DNA of 8,493 bases from JBOHHR01 sp050740975 (GTDB lineage: Bacteria; Pseudomonadota; Gammaproteobacteria; JBOHHR01), in the NCBI GenBank assembly GCA_050740975.1, contig JBOIEE010000047.1, positions 1 to 8,493 on the forward strand. Reading direction: 5' to 3'. A program made the position numbers and the translations under genes. Positions 1 through 6,295 of the stretch are shown one piece after another (the first letter of the stretch is position 1; every line of letters begins with the position of its first letter). Below the pieces are notes generated by a model that saw nothing but the letters and a program-made list of their open reading frames with translations, was not told the DNA's origin and did no database searches.

Positions 1-554
1 AGGAGAAACTGCAGGAGCGGGTGGCCAAACTTGCCGGTGGTGTAGCCGTCATTAAGGTCGGCGCCGCGACCGAGGTGGAAATGAAAGAGAAAAAGGCCCG
101 CGTGGAAGATGCGCTGCATTCAACCCGCGCCGCGGTCGAAGAGGGCGTGGTGCCTGGGGGCGGTGTCGCGTTGATCCGAGCCCAAACCGCATTAGCCAAA
201 CTGAAGGGCAACAACCACGATCAGACCATCGGGATCAATATCCTACGCCGCGCCATCGAAGAGCCCTTGCGTCAGATTGCACGCAACTCAGGCGACGAAC
301 CCTCTGTCGTGTTGAACAAGGTTCAAGAAGGCAAAGACGCGTTTGGCTATAATGCGGCCACCAGTGAATTTGGGGATATGGTCACCATGGGGATCCTAGA
401 TCCCACCAAAGTCACCCGGCTTGCACTGCAAAACGCCGCATCGGTGGCAGGTTTGATGTTGACCACGGAAGCAATGGTGGCTGAGTTACCCAAGGAAGAA
501 AAGGCGGCTGGGGCCGGAGCTCCACCGCCCGGAGGAGGCATGGACGACTATTAA
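1..554 (+). CDS. groL: Chaperonin GroEL (60 kDa), C-terminal part
   Basis: This is the 3' part of the GroEL gene, cut by the window start; the first whole codon is at position 3 (reading EKLQERVAKLAGG). GroEL forms the ATP-driven double-ring folding chamber in the cytoplasm with GroES. The visible part covers the end of the intermediate domain and the C-terminal equatorial domain. It contains KARVEDALHSTRAAVEEGVV, whose Asp (codon 108-110) matches the ATP-hydrolysing Asp398 of E. coli GroEL, then PGGGVALIRA, GYNAAT and MGILDPTKVTR, all hallmark GroEL segments. The tail is unusual: instead of the GGM repeats common in enteric bacteria it has a Pro/Gly stretch ending GGGMDDY. Stop is TAA at 552-554, followed 13 nt later by a strong terminator, so this is the last gene of its unit. 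groES, if linked, would lie upstream outside the window. Confidence 0.98.
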   Translation, partial: EKLQERVAKLAGGVAVIKVGAATEVEMKEKKARVEDALHSTRAAVEEGVVPGGGVALIRAQTALAKLKGNNHDQTIGINILRRAIEEPLRQIARNSGDEPSVVLNKVQEGKDAFGYNAATSEFGDMVTMGILDPTKVTRLALQNAASVAGLMLTTEAMVAELPKEEKAAGAGAPPPGGGMDDY

Positions 555-567
555 GTAAGCTCCTATG

Positions 568-600
568 CGCAAAAAACCCGCCCACGGCGGGTTTTTTGCG
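568..600. terminator. Intrinsic terminator, probably bidirectional
   Basis: A perfect 15-bp inverted repeat (568-582 with 586-600) with a 3-nt loop (CAC). The GC core CCCGCC/GGCGGG is flanked by A6 on one arm and T6 on the other, so the transcript from either strand has a GC hairpin followed by a U run. It lies 13 nt after the groEL stop. It can also stop leftward transcription from the asparagine-synthetase-like gene, which ends at 755. No other terminator-like structure was noticed between the two stops, and positions 601-754 hold no gene that I can support. Confidence 0.9.
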
Positions 601-754
601 TTAGCACTGTTAGCCAGAATAACAAACCCGCTTTGCCGCGCTGAGACCACTTTCGAAAATCGATGGATTGAGCAGCGTTCTCGGCTTGGTTTCAATACGT
701 CCATGTCGAGGATCAGTCCCTTTTAGGTGGCGCATCGACCAACGCTATAAGCCG

Positions 755-2590
755 CTAATGGGCTTGCAGCCATAATTCCAATATCAACAGCATCCAGAGC
801 ATGGAGCCGTAATAGCTTGCATGGTCGTCGGAATGCTGGTGCAGCATGCGCTCGATATAGGCAGGCTGAATATAGCCGCGCTTCTTTAGGCTCCCCATAC
901 CGTCATGGACCATTTCTGTAAGGCGTGGCGAGGTCTTCAGCCACTGTCCGAAGGGTAGACCAAAGCCGTGCTTTGCTTTGGTCAACACCTCCCGCGGTAG
1001 AAACTCCCGCAAGGCGTCTTTATAAAACGCCCGCAGCTTAAGACCTTTTAGCATCATCCGTGACGGGATACGGGTGGAGAGTGCGACCAGTTCGGTGTCC
1101 AGCATCGGATAGCGAACCTCCACGCCACACGATTCGCACATGCGATTGACTTTGCGCAGGTCATTGTCCGCCAGGGTAAACTTCCAATCCAGATAGAGCA
1201 TGCGCTGTAGGCGGTCGCCGGTTGACGGTCTCGCATAGACTTCCTGGAGCAGGCTCAAAGGTCCCTCCCTGTCCAGGCCATTGAGGAATTCGGCACAGAA
1301 GATGTCCTCTAAGCCTGTGCGGTGCAAGAAATTATATGTCTCCATGCGGTTTGGCAATGGGATCTTGGCTTGACTGATATAGCTTCGCAGCTTTTGCAGC
1401 GGTTTGAGGTTCGAGGTCTGTAGCAAAGAAAAAGCGAGAGGTTCCAACAGCGTGTTGCGCACGATAGCGGGAATGCACCCGTAAAGATTGAATAGAGTCT
1501 GCTTCAGATAGCGCTCATTTCCCGCGAACAGCTCATCCCCTCCGTCGCCTGCGAGTAGCAGCGTGTTCCCTTTTTGGCTCGCCTGCCGGGCACAGTAATA
1601 GACCGGAATGGCGGAGGAGTTGCCAAAGGGCTCGTCATAGGCCTTCGCGATCACCGGTATGGCGTCCGCGACGTCCTCGGGCGTGACATAGTATTCATAG
1701 GCCTCTAAGCCAAAGTGCCGAGCCGCCGCGCGGGCATATTCCATCTCGTCATAGCCCTGCGCATGAAAACCGATGGAGAACGAGCGGGCCGGAGATTCAC
1801 AGAGCCGAGACAATAGGCCACAGACGGTGGAGCTATCCAGCCCTCCGCTCAAAAACGCGCCCGCATTGGGGCGGTGAGCACGTCGTGTAGCAGCCTCCAG
1901 GGTGTTTAACAATTCAAGCTTAAGGGCGTCTCTGCCCGCCCTCTCGATGTTGCTGAAGCAGGGCTGCCAGTAATAGCCCTTGTCGATGCGCCCGTTCTTG
2001 TAATGTACGTACTGGGCGGGCTCCAGTTTGAAAAATTCTTGGTAAATGCTGCCCGGACTTGGAACCGTACTGAAATACAGGTAATGCAGGATCGCCTGTC
2101 TGCTCAGGGCTGGGTCCCGATCGCCGTAAGCGCGGATGGAGTCGAGGGTAGAACCAAACACCAGCCCGCCGGAGGTAACCGCGTAGGCCAAAGGGCAGAC
2201 GCCAAAACGGTCCACAGCCAGCAAAACCTCGCGCTCACGGGCAGCGATAGCACACAGCGCGAAGGCGCCGTCCAAAATGCTCAGTAGCGCTCTACCGCGT
2301 TCCCTGTATGCTTGGGCCAAGGCCTTCGCATCACCTTGAATTGCGGCGCGCTTTGCCAGCTCGGGATCCAGCCAGCGCCAGTAGCCCTGTACCCCGATCA
2401 GGAGATCCGCTTCCTGTGCCAGCACCGCGGGCGTGTGCAGCCAAGCGGTCCCCATTGCCGCATCAAGATGATGCAGGCTTCGTGCGTGTTGTGCTAGTTG
2501 GCCCTGAAGTGCCGCCAGCATGCGGTCAAGAGTGGCCGCTGCGGCTTCGTGTGTTGTCCGCCCCCCAATCCAGCCGCAGATCCCCGCCAT
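755..2590 (-). CDS. Asparagine-synthetase-like amidotransferase, glutaminase Cys missing
   Basis: A 611-aa protein with the two-domain AsnB layout. The C-terminal ATP-pyrophosphatase (synthetase) domain looks intact: SGGLDSS at residues 248-254, LLAGDGGDELFAGNERY at about 345-361, EVRYPMLDTELV at about 491-502, and KAKHGFGLPFGQWL at about 538-551. This domain activates a carboxylate as the acyl-AMP for attack by an amine. The N-terminal class II glutaminase fold is recognisable (LDGAFAL, VDRFGVCPLAY at about 126-136), but the protein begins MAGICGWIG. Family members begin M-C-G-I, with Cys2 the nucleophile after Met removal; here position 2 is Ala and the only nearby Cys is residue 5. The Gln-binding RGPD and NGEIYN-type motifs are also not seen. 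It may therefore use free ammonia or another amine, as beta-lactam synthetase and lasso cyclases do, or act on a peptidoglycan intermediate. It starts 7 nt after the ddl stop with only a weak ribosome site, so translation is probably coupled to ddl. The synthetase class is sure; the substrate is unknown. Confidence 0.9.
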   Translation of the reverse strand: MAGICGWIGGRTTHEAAAATLDRMLAALQGQLAQHARSLHHLDAAMGTAWLHTPAVLAQEADLLIGVQGYWRWLDPELAKRAAIQGDAKALAQAYRERGRALLSILDGAFALCAIAAREREVLLAVDRFGVCPLAYAVTSGGLVFGSTLDSIRAYGDRDPALSRQAILHYLYFSTVPSPGSIYQEFFKLEPAQYVHYKNGRIDKGYYWQPCFSNIERAGRDALKLELLNTLEAATRRAHRPNAGAFLSGGLDSSTVCGLLSRLCESPARSFSIGFHAQGYDEMEYARAAARHFGLEAYEYYVTPEDVADAIPVIAKAYDEPFGNSSAIPVYYCARQASQKGNTLLLAGDGGDELFAGNERYLKQTLFNLYGCIPAIVRNTLLEPLAFSLLQTSNLKPLQKLRSYISQAKIPLPNRMETYNFLHRTGLEDIFCAEFLNGLDREGPLSLLQEVYARPSTGDRLQRMLYLDWKFTLADNDLRKVNRMCESCGVEVRYPMLDTELVALSTRIPSRMMLKGLKLRAFYKDALREFLPREVLTKAKHGFGLPFGQWLKTSPRLTEMVHDGMGSLKKRGYIQPAYIERMLHQHSDDHASYYGSMLWMLLILELWLQAH

Positions 2591-2597
2591 ACTCTGG

Positions 2598-3710
2598 CTA
2601 TAAATATGTCGTCTGATTGCGTTGCCGTTCGGCGTGGCGCTCGAACGCCAGATCGATAAGTCGGCTTATCAACGCTGTGTAGGAAGTACCAGAAGCCTCC
2701 CACAGCTTGGGGTACATGCTGATCGGCGTGAATCCCGGCAAGGTGTTTATCTCCGAGACAAACACGGTATGGTCGGAACGCCTCAATAAAAAGTCGACCC
2801 GCGCAAGGCCCGCGCAATCCAAGGCCGAATAAGCGGCCAGGGACAAGGATTGGATCTGTGTGAGCACTGAGTCGGGTAATTCCGCCGGTATGATAAGCTC
2901 GGAAGCGTTGTCCAAATATTTGGCGCGGTAGTCATAAAATTCGTTGCAGGGGATGATTTCGCCAGCAACAGAGGCTTTGGGATCGTCGTTACCTAGCACA
3001 GCCGCTTCAATTTCACGCGCATCGGTCACCGCGGCTTCCACGATCAGCTTGCGATCGTATCGGGCCGCCTCGTCCATGGCCCTTTGAAATTCAGTACGCT
3101 CATGCACTTTGGAGACCCCGACGCTGGAGCCCATGTTTGCGGGCTTGATGAACCAAGGATAAGGAAAGGCCGCCTCGCATTCATTAAGTATAGCTCCCTG
3201 TTCGCTTTCCCACCGGCTGCGAAGAAACGTTCTGCACGGGGTGACCGGAAGTCCGGCTTTTTCAAACAGCGTTTTCATGACGACCTTGTCCATTCCCGCG
3301 GCCGATGCCAAGACGCCAGAGCCTACATAAGGGATCTCGGCCAGCTCGAACAATCCCTGCACCGTACCGTCCTCACCCATGGGGCCGTGGATAAGAGGAA
3401 AGATGACGTCCAGAGCAACAGCCTCTTCGGTTTTGACCGAAGTTTGCTCCAGCCGCAGCAGTCCCCCGCACGTGGGGTCTGAGAGTAAGTGAAGCTTAAG
3501 CCCCCAATCCCGCGATAGGGGTTTGCCGGGTTGGACCTGATCATCGCGCATCAGTACCCACTCGCCGTTCTTAGTTACGCCGATGGGGACAGGCTCATAC
3601 TTATCCCGATCGATGGCCGACAACACACCGCACGCGGACTGGATGGACACCTCATGCTCGCAAGAACGTCCGCCGAATAAAATGCCGGTTCGAACTCGCC
3701 TATGGAACAT
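2598..3710 (-). CDS. ddl: D-alanine--D-alanine ligase (DdlA type)
   Basis: A 370-aa cytoplasmic ATP-grasp ligase that joins two D-alanines for the end of the peptidoglycan stem peptide. Length matches DdlA enzymes (about 364 aa) rather than shorter DdlB. Visible motifs: GGRSCEHEVSIQSA at about 13-26 (first D-Ala binding), HGPMGEDGTVQG at about 108-119, the ATP-binding Lys in FIKPANMGSSVGVSKV at about 187-202, the omega-loop EFYDYRAKYLDN at 257-268, ARVDF at about 303-307, and the Mg/substrate loop EINTLPGFTPISMYPKLW at 320-337. The Tyr in RAKY is the residue type found in D-Ala-D-Ala enzymes; D-lactate ligases of intrinsically vancomycin-resistant lactic bacteria have Phe there, so D-Ala-D-Ala specificity is inferred. 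The start ATG follows CGCGGGGTTTTTAGC, a modest ribosome site. A 128-nt gap separates it from dapD upstream; I see no clear promoter or terminator there, so read-through is likely. Confidence 0.97.
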   Translation of the reverse strand: MFHRRVRTGILFGGRSCEHEVSIQSACGVLSAIDRDKYEPVPIGVTKNGEWVLMRDDQVQPGKPLSRDWGLKLHLLSDPTCGGLLRLEQTSVKTEEAVALDVIFPLIHGPMGEDGTVQGLFELAEIPYVGSGVLASAAGMDKVVMKTLFEKAGLPVTPCRTFLRSRWESEQGAILNECEAAFPYPWFIKPANMGSSVGVSKVHERTEFQRAMDEAARYDRKLIVEAAVTDAREIEAAVLGNDDPKASVAGEIIPCNEFYDYRAKYLDNASELIIPAELPDSVLTQIQSLSLAAYSALDCAGLARVDFLLRRSDHTVFVSEINTLPGFTPISMYPKLWEASGTSYTALISRLIDLAFERHAERQRNQTTYL

Positions 3711-3838
3711 GCTAAAAACCCCGCGGCGCTATTTCCCGCGCGTAATTTGTTCTTGGCGTCTCACGTACAGCCTTCTCCCAGGGACAATGACCGGTCTGCG
3801 GAATAAGCTGATTTGCTTTTCACATTGCGTAGAATTTG

Positions 3839-4669
3839 CTAAGGTCCCGTGGCCGCCCGCAGCAACTCGTTGATCCCCACCTTGCTGCGGGTTTTTTCGT
3901 CGACTTGCTTTACGATGACAGCGCAATAAAGACTGTATTTGCCGTCCGCTGAGGGCAGGTTACCCGAGACCACCACCGATCCAGGCGGGATAAATCCATA
4001 ATGGATTTCTCCCGTCTCGCGGTTGTAGATTTTCGTGCTTTGGCCGATGTACACGCCCATAGAGATCACCGATCCCCGCCCTACGATCACCCCTTCCACG
4101 ATTTCCGAGCGTGCCCCAACAAAACAATCGTCTTCAATAATCGTCGGTGCGGCCTGAACGGGCTCCAGGACCCCGCCGATGCCTACTCCTCCCGAGAGAT
4201 GCACGTTTTTTCCGATCTGCGCACAGGAGCCGACGGTGGCCCAGGTGTCGACCATGGTACCGCTGTCCACATAGGCCCCAATGTTTACGTAACACGGCAT
4301 AAGCACCACATCTCGGGCAATGAAACTCCCGCGGCGCACGGTTGCGGGGGGGACTACGCGCGCCCCAAGCCGGGCGAACTGCTTTTCGTCATGGTGAAAA
4401 AATTTACACCGGACCTTGTCGTAGTAGTTGGTGAAACCTCCCTCGACAACAGTGTTTCCCTGGATGCGGAAGGACAGTAACACCGCTTTTTTTAGCCATT
4501 CGTTGACCATCCATCTCCCATCCTGCTTTTCGGCAACCCGCCACTCACCGTTATCCAGTCGGTTGAGGCATTCATTTATTGCTTCGCAGAGATCCTTGGG
4601 CGCGTTTTCTGGGTTTAAGTCCCCTCGCTGGTCGAAGTAGCAATTAATGGTTTGCTGCGTTCGTTGCAT
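3839..4669 (-). CDS. dapD: Tetrahydrodipicolinate N-succinyltransferase DapD
   Basis: A 276-aa enzyme (E. coli DapD has 274) that transfers succinyl from succinyl-CoA to tetrahydrodipicolinate, committing it to the succinylase route to meso-diaminopimelate and lysine. The N-terminal helical domain (about 1-110) is followed by a left-handed beta-helix of hexapeptide repeats (about 115-215), including DSGTMVDTWATVGSCAQIG, the glycine-rich SGGVGIGGVLEP and IIEDDCFVGARSEIVEGV. The C-terminal part has PPGSVVVSGNLPS. The same frame stays open upstream to 5062, but the extra 131 residues overlap dapC in another frame and are Arg-rich and unlike DapD. The start at 4669 (MQRTQQTINCYF) matches the family. 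The ribosome site is weak (GCGAAAAAAATCC before ATG). With only 20 nt after the dapC stop, coupling to dapC translation is likely. Confidence 0.97.
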   Translation of the reverse strand: MQRTQQTINCYFDQRGDLNPENAPKDLCEAINECLNRLDNGEWRVAEKQDGRWMVNEWLKKAVLLSFRIQGNTVVEGGFTNYYDKVRCKFFHHDEKQFARLGARVVPPATVRRGSFIARDVVLMPCYVNIGAYVDSGTMVDTWATVGSCAQIGKNVHLSGGVGIGGVLEPVQAAPTIIEDDCFVGARSEIVEGVIVGRGSVISMGVYIGQSTKIYNRETGEIHYGFIPPGSVVVSGNLPSADGKYSLYCAVIVKQVDEKTRSKVGINELLRAATGP

Positions 4670-4689
4670 GGATTTTTTTCGCGTGTGGA

Positions 4690-5892
4690 TCAATAGAAGG
4701 TTTCGAGGTGTCTGCGTATGCGCCGCGCTGCCTCCACGCAATCCGCCACGGACGGGACTAAGGCGATGCGAACGAAACCACGCCCGGGATCGGATCCAAG
4801 ACTTTCCCGCGCCAGGAAACTCCCCGGCAGCACGGTCACGTTTTGCTCGGCGTACAGATCGCGGGTAAAGCGCACATCGTCCACGGGGAGCTGCGGCCAC
4901 AGAAAAAAGCCCCCTTGGGCACGGGCGACAGGCAAAATGGGCGCAAGGATCTCCAGCACCGCGTCGAATTTTTCCCGGTAGAGCGCCCGGCCGGCTAATA
5001 CGTGTTCTTCCCTGGTCCAGGCTTTCGCGCTGGCGGCTTGAATCGGAGGCGGCATGGCGCAACCGTGATAGGTTCGGTAGCGATAAAATGCCTCAATTAA
5101 GTCCGCATCACCGGCCACGAAGCCGGAGCGCAAGCCCGGCACGCTGGAACGTTTTGACAAGCTGTTGAAGACCAGACAGCGGCGGAAATCGGTGCGACCG
5201 TTCCGGCTCGAGGCCTGCAACAATCCTACTGGTGGGTTTCGCTCGTCCGGGTAGATCTCGGAATAGCATTCGTCGGAAGCGATAACGAAGTCGTGGCGAT
5301 CCGCGAGTTGGATCAGACTCACGAACTGTTCTTCGCTCAAAACGGTGCCGGTGGGATTGTTGGGTGAACACACATAGAGGAGCTGACAGCGCTCCCAGAT
5401 CTCCGGCAATACGGCCGCAAAATCCGGCACGAACCCGCGCTCTTTGGAACAATTAAGGTACCAGGGCCGGGCGCCCGCGAGCAAAGCGGCCCCCTCGTAG
5501 ATCGGATAAAACGGATTGGGGATCACCACCAGAGGATCCGGCTTCTGGTGCGAAACGAGGCATTGGGCGATTGCGAAAAGCGCCTCACGGGTACCGTTTA
5601 CGGGAAGAATATGGCGCTCTGGGCAGATAATGTCCGGTGGCAACGAAAAGCGCCTGATCAGCCACTCGCGGATCGCTGCACGAAGCTCGGGTGTCCCGCG
5701 TGTTGTCGGGTAGCGGGCCACACCGCCGCACTGCTTCTGGAGACACTCAAGGATAAACTCAGGCACCGTATTCCTGGGCTCACCGATCGACAGATCAATC
5801 GCTCGCAAATCGTCGCGCTCGGTCACGCATTCTTTAATCTTGTTGAGCCGCTCAAAGGGATAAAGCGGCAGGTGGCCGATGACTTGGTTCAT
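4690..5892 (-). CDS. dapC: Succinyldiaminopimelate aminotransferase DapC
   Basis: A 400-aa class I/II PLP-dependent aminotransferase that makes N-succinyl-LL-diaminopimelate from N-succinyl-2-amino-6-oxopimelate with glutamate as donor. Motifs, numbered from the chosen start: LSIGEP near 35-40, SPNNPTG at 176-182, ASDECYSEIY with the PLP-contacting Asp and Tyr at about 207 and 210, the Schiff-base Lys in FNSLSKRSSVPGLRSGF at about residue 247, and the carboxylate-binding Arg in GFVRIALV near 375. The neighbouring dapD points to DapC rather than another aminotransferase. The frame is open to an ATG at 5991, but the extra 33 residues do not resemble the family and that ATG sits inside a palindromic repeat. 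MNQVIGHLPLYPFERL matches the usual DapC N-terminus, so 5892 is preferred. The longer start does have a GAGG 7 nt upstream, while 5892 has no clear one. It is the first gene of the minus-strand operon. Confidence 0.93.
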   Translation of the reverse strand: MNQVIGHLPLYPFERLNKIKECVTERDDLRAIDLSIGEPRNTVPEFILECLQKQCGGVARYPTTRGTPELRAAIREWLIRRFSLPPDIICPERHILPVNGTREALFAIAQCLVSHQKPDPLVVIPNPFYPIYEGAALLAGARPWYLNCSKERGFVPDFAAVLPEIWERCQLLYVCSPNNPTGTVLSEEQFVSLIQLADRHDFVIASDECYSEIYPDERNPPVGLLQASSRNGRTDFRRCLVFNSLSKRSSVPGLRSGFVAGDADLIEAFYRYRTYHGCAMPPPIQAASAKAWTREEHVLAGRALYREKFDAVLEILAPILPVARAQGGFFLWPQLPVDDVRFTRDLYAEQNVTVLPGSFLARESLGSDPGRGFVRIALVPSVADCVEAARRIRRHLETFY

Positions 5893-5924
5893 GGGCAGAG
5901 GGGTGTTAACAAACGCAGGCGCGA

Positions 5925-5953
5925 AGTATAGGTGATATCTCCTGCTTGCTCCA
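5925..5953 (-). promoter_or_regulatory. Weak candidate promoter for the dapC-dapD-ddl operon
   Basis: On the minus strand TATACT (5925-5930, 5 of 6 to the -10 consensus) lies 17 nt from TGGAGC (5948-5953, 3 of 6 to the -35). It is between the two possible dapC start codons; if used, only the start at 5892 could be translated, with a leader of about 25 nt. The poor -35 keeps this tentative. Confidence 0.22.
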
Positions 5954-5965
5954 TCCGAACAAGCA

Positions 5966-5996
5966 CCGTTATGCCAGCGGAAAGCTGGCATCCAAG
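5966..5996 (+). repeat. Palindromic REP-like repeat unit, single copy
   Basis: A perfect 8-bp stem ATGCCAGC (5971-5978) / GCTGGCAT (5984-5991) with loop GGAAA, flanked by CCGTT on the left and CCAAG on the right. This layout matches the proteobacterial intergenic palindromes of general form CGTCATTCC-stem-GGAATCCAG, and is echoed by the paired element near 7380-7478 in this window. The right arm creates the CAT/ATG that forms the spurious long start of dapC. Confidence 0.6.
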
Positions 5997-6093
5997 AACC
6001 TCGTGCACCCAGTTGCTTTAAAACCGGTTAGACGCCAGAAGCTGGATCGGCGAAGGCGCCTCATCACAAAATGAGGCCAGCGCAGTAAAATAG

Positions 6094-6121
6094 TTTACAG
6101 AAAGTTCATTGGGTTTATGAT
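6094..6121 (+). promoter_or_regulatory. Sigma70-like promoter candidate upstream of cas6
   Basis: TTTACA (6094-6099, 5 of 6 to TTGACA) and TATGAT (6116-6121, 5 of 6 to TATAAT) are separated by 16 nt. This is the best promoter-like pair I found in the window. Transcription would start near 6128 and give cas6 a leader of about 170 nt. Function is inferred from consensus match only. Confidence 0.45.
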
Positions 6122-6181
6122 TAGTTACCTGAGTCACAGGGGTTCCCGGCAAAAAAGCGGCTAAGCCCGGCAAAGGAAGCT

Positions 6182-6219
6182 GTACGACACGCCGACACCT
6201 GAAACGCAGCGCGTCGTGC
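6182..6219 (+). other. Stem-loop in the cas6 leader
   Basis: GTACGACACGC (6182-6192) can pair with GCGCGTCGTGC (6209-6219): 11 positions with one G-U and one A-C mismatch, closing a 16-nt loop. It lies in the predicted transcript 77 nt before the cas6 start. No U run follows, so it is not an intrinsic terminator. Its role is unknown. Confidence 0.4.
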
Positions 6220-6295
6220 AACCGAAAAATCGAACAATGAGGGAGACAGAGCGCGAGTTAGGTCGTCCATTTCGCGGCACGATCGACAGAACAAG

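Larger units (their letters stand above)
5893..6295. other. Divergent intergenic region between dapC and cas6
   Basis: No gene is supported in these 403 nt. Near dapC lies a weak leftward promoter candidate (5925-5953) and a palindromic repeat (5966-5996). A possible degenerate second repeat copy begins near 6025 (CCGGTTAGACGCCAGAAGCT). A 7-bp hairpin GCCTCAT/ATGAGGC spans 6058-6077. The rightward sigma70-like promoter (6094-6121) precedes a leader of about 170 nt containing two CCCGGCAAA copies 21 nt apart (6145 and 6166) and an 11-bp imperfect stem-loop (6182-6219). Short minus-strand open frames here (6018-6442) have no family features and run into the cas6 frame. Confidence 0.7.

Noticed and set aside
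486..704. Minus-strand open frame of 72 codons
   Set aside because: It runs through the terminator and the groEL end, has no ribosome site and shows no family features.
2003..2616. Plus-strand open frames opposite the asparagine-synthetase-like gene
   Set aside because: They are antisense to a clearly real gene and show no recognisable domains.
3084..3482. 132-codon plus-strand frame opposite ddl
   Set aside because: Its composition mirrors the coding strand of ddl, and the ddl motifs on the other strand are unambiguous.
4670..5062. Upstream extension of the dapD frame (131 extra codons)
   Set aside because: It overlaps dapC in another frame, is rich in Arg, and does not resemble DapD, which normally starts like the 276-aa form.
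6145..6174. CCCGGCAAA direct repeat, considered as a degenerate CRISPR array
   Set aside because: Only 9 nt are shared, spaced 21 nt apart, with no further copies; this is too short for CRISPR repeats.
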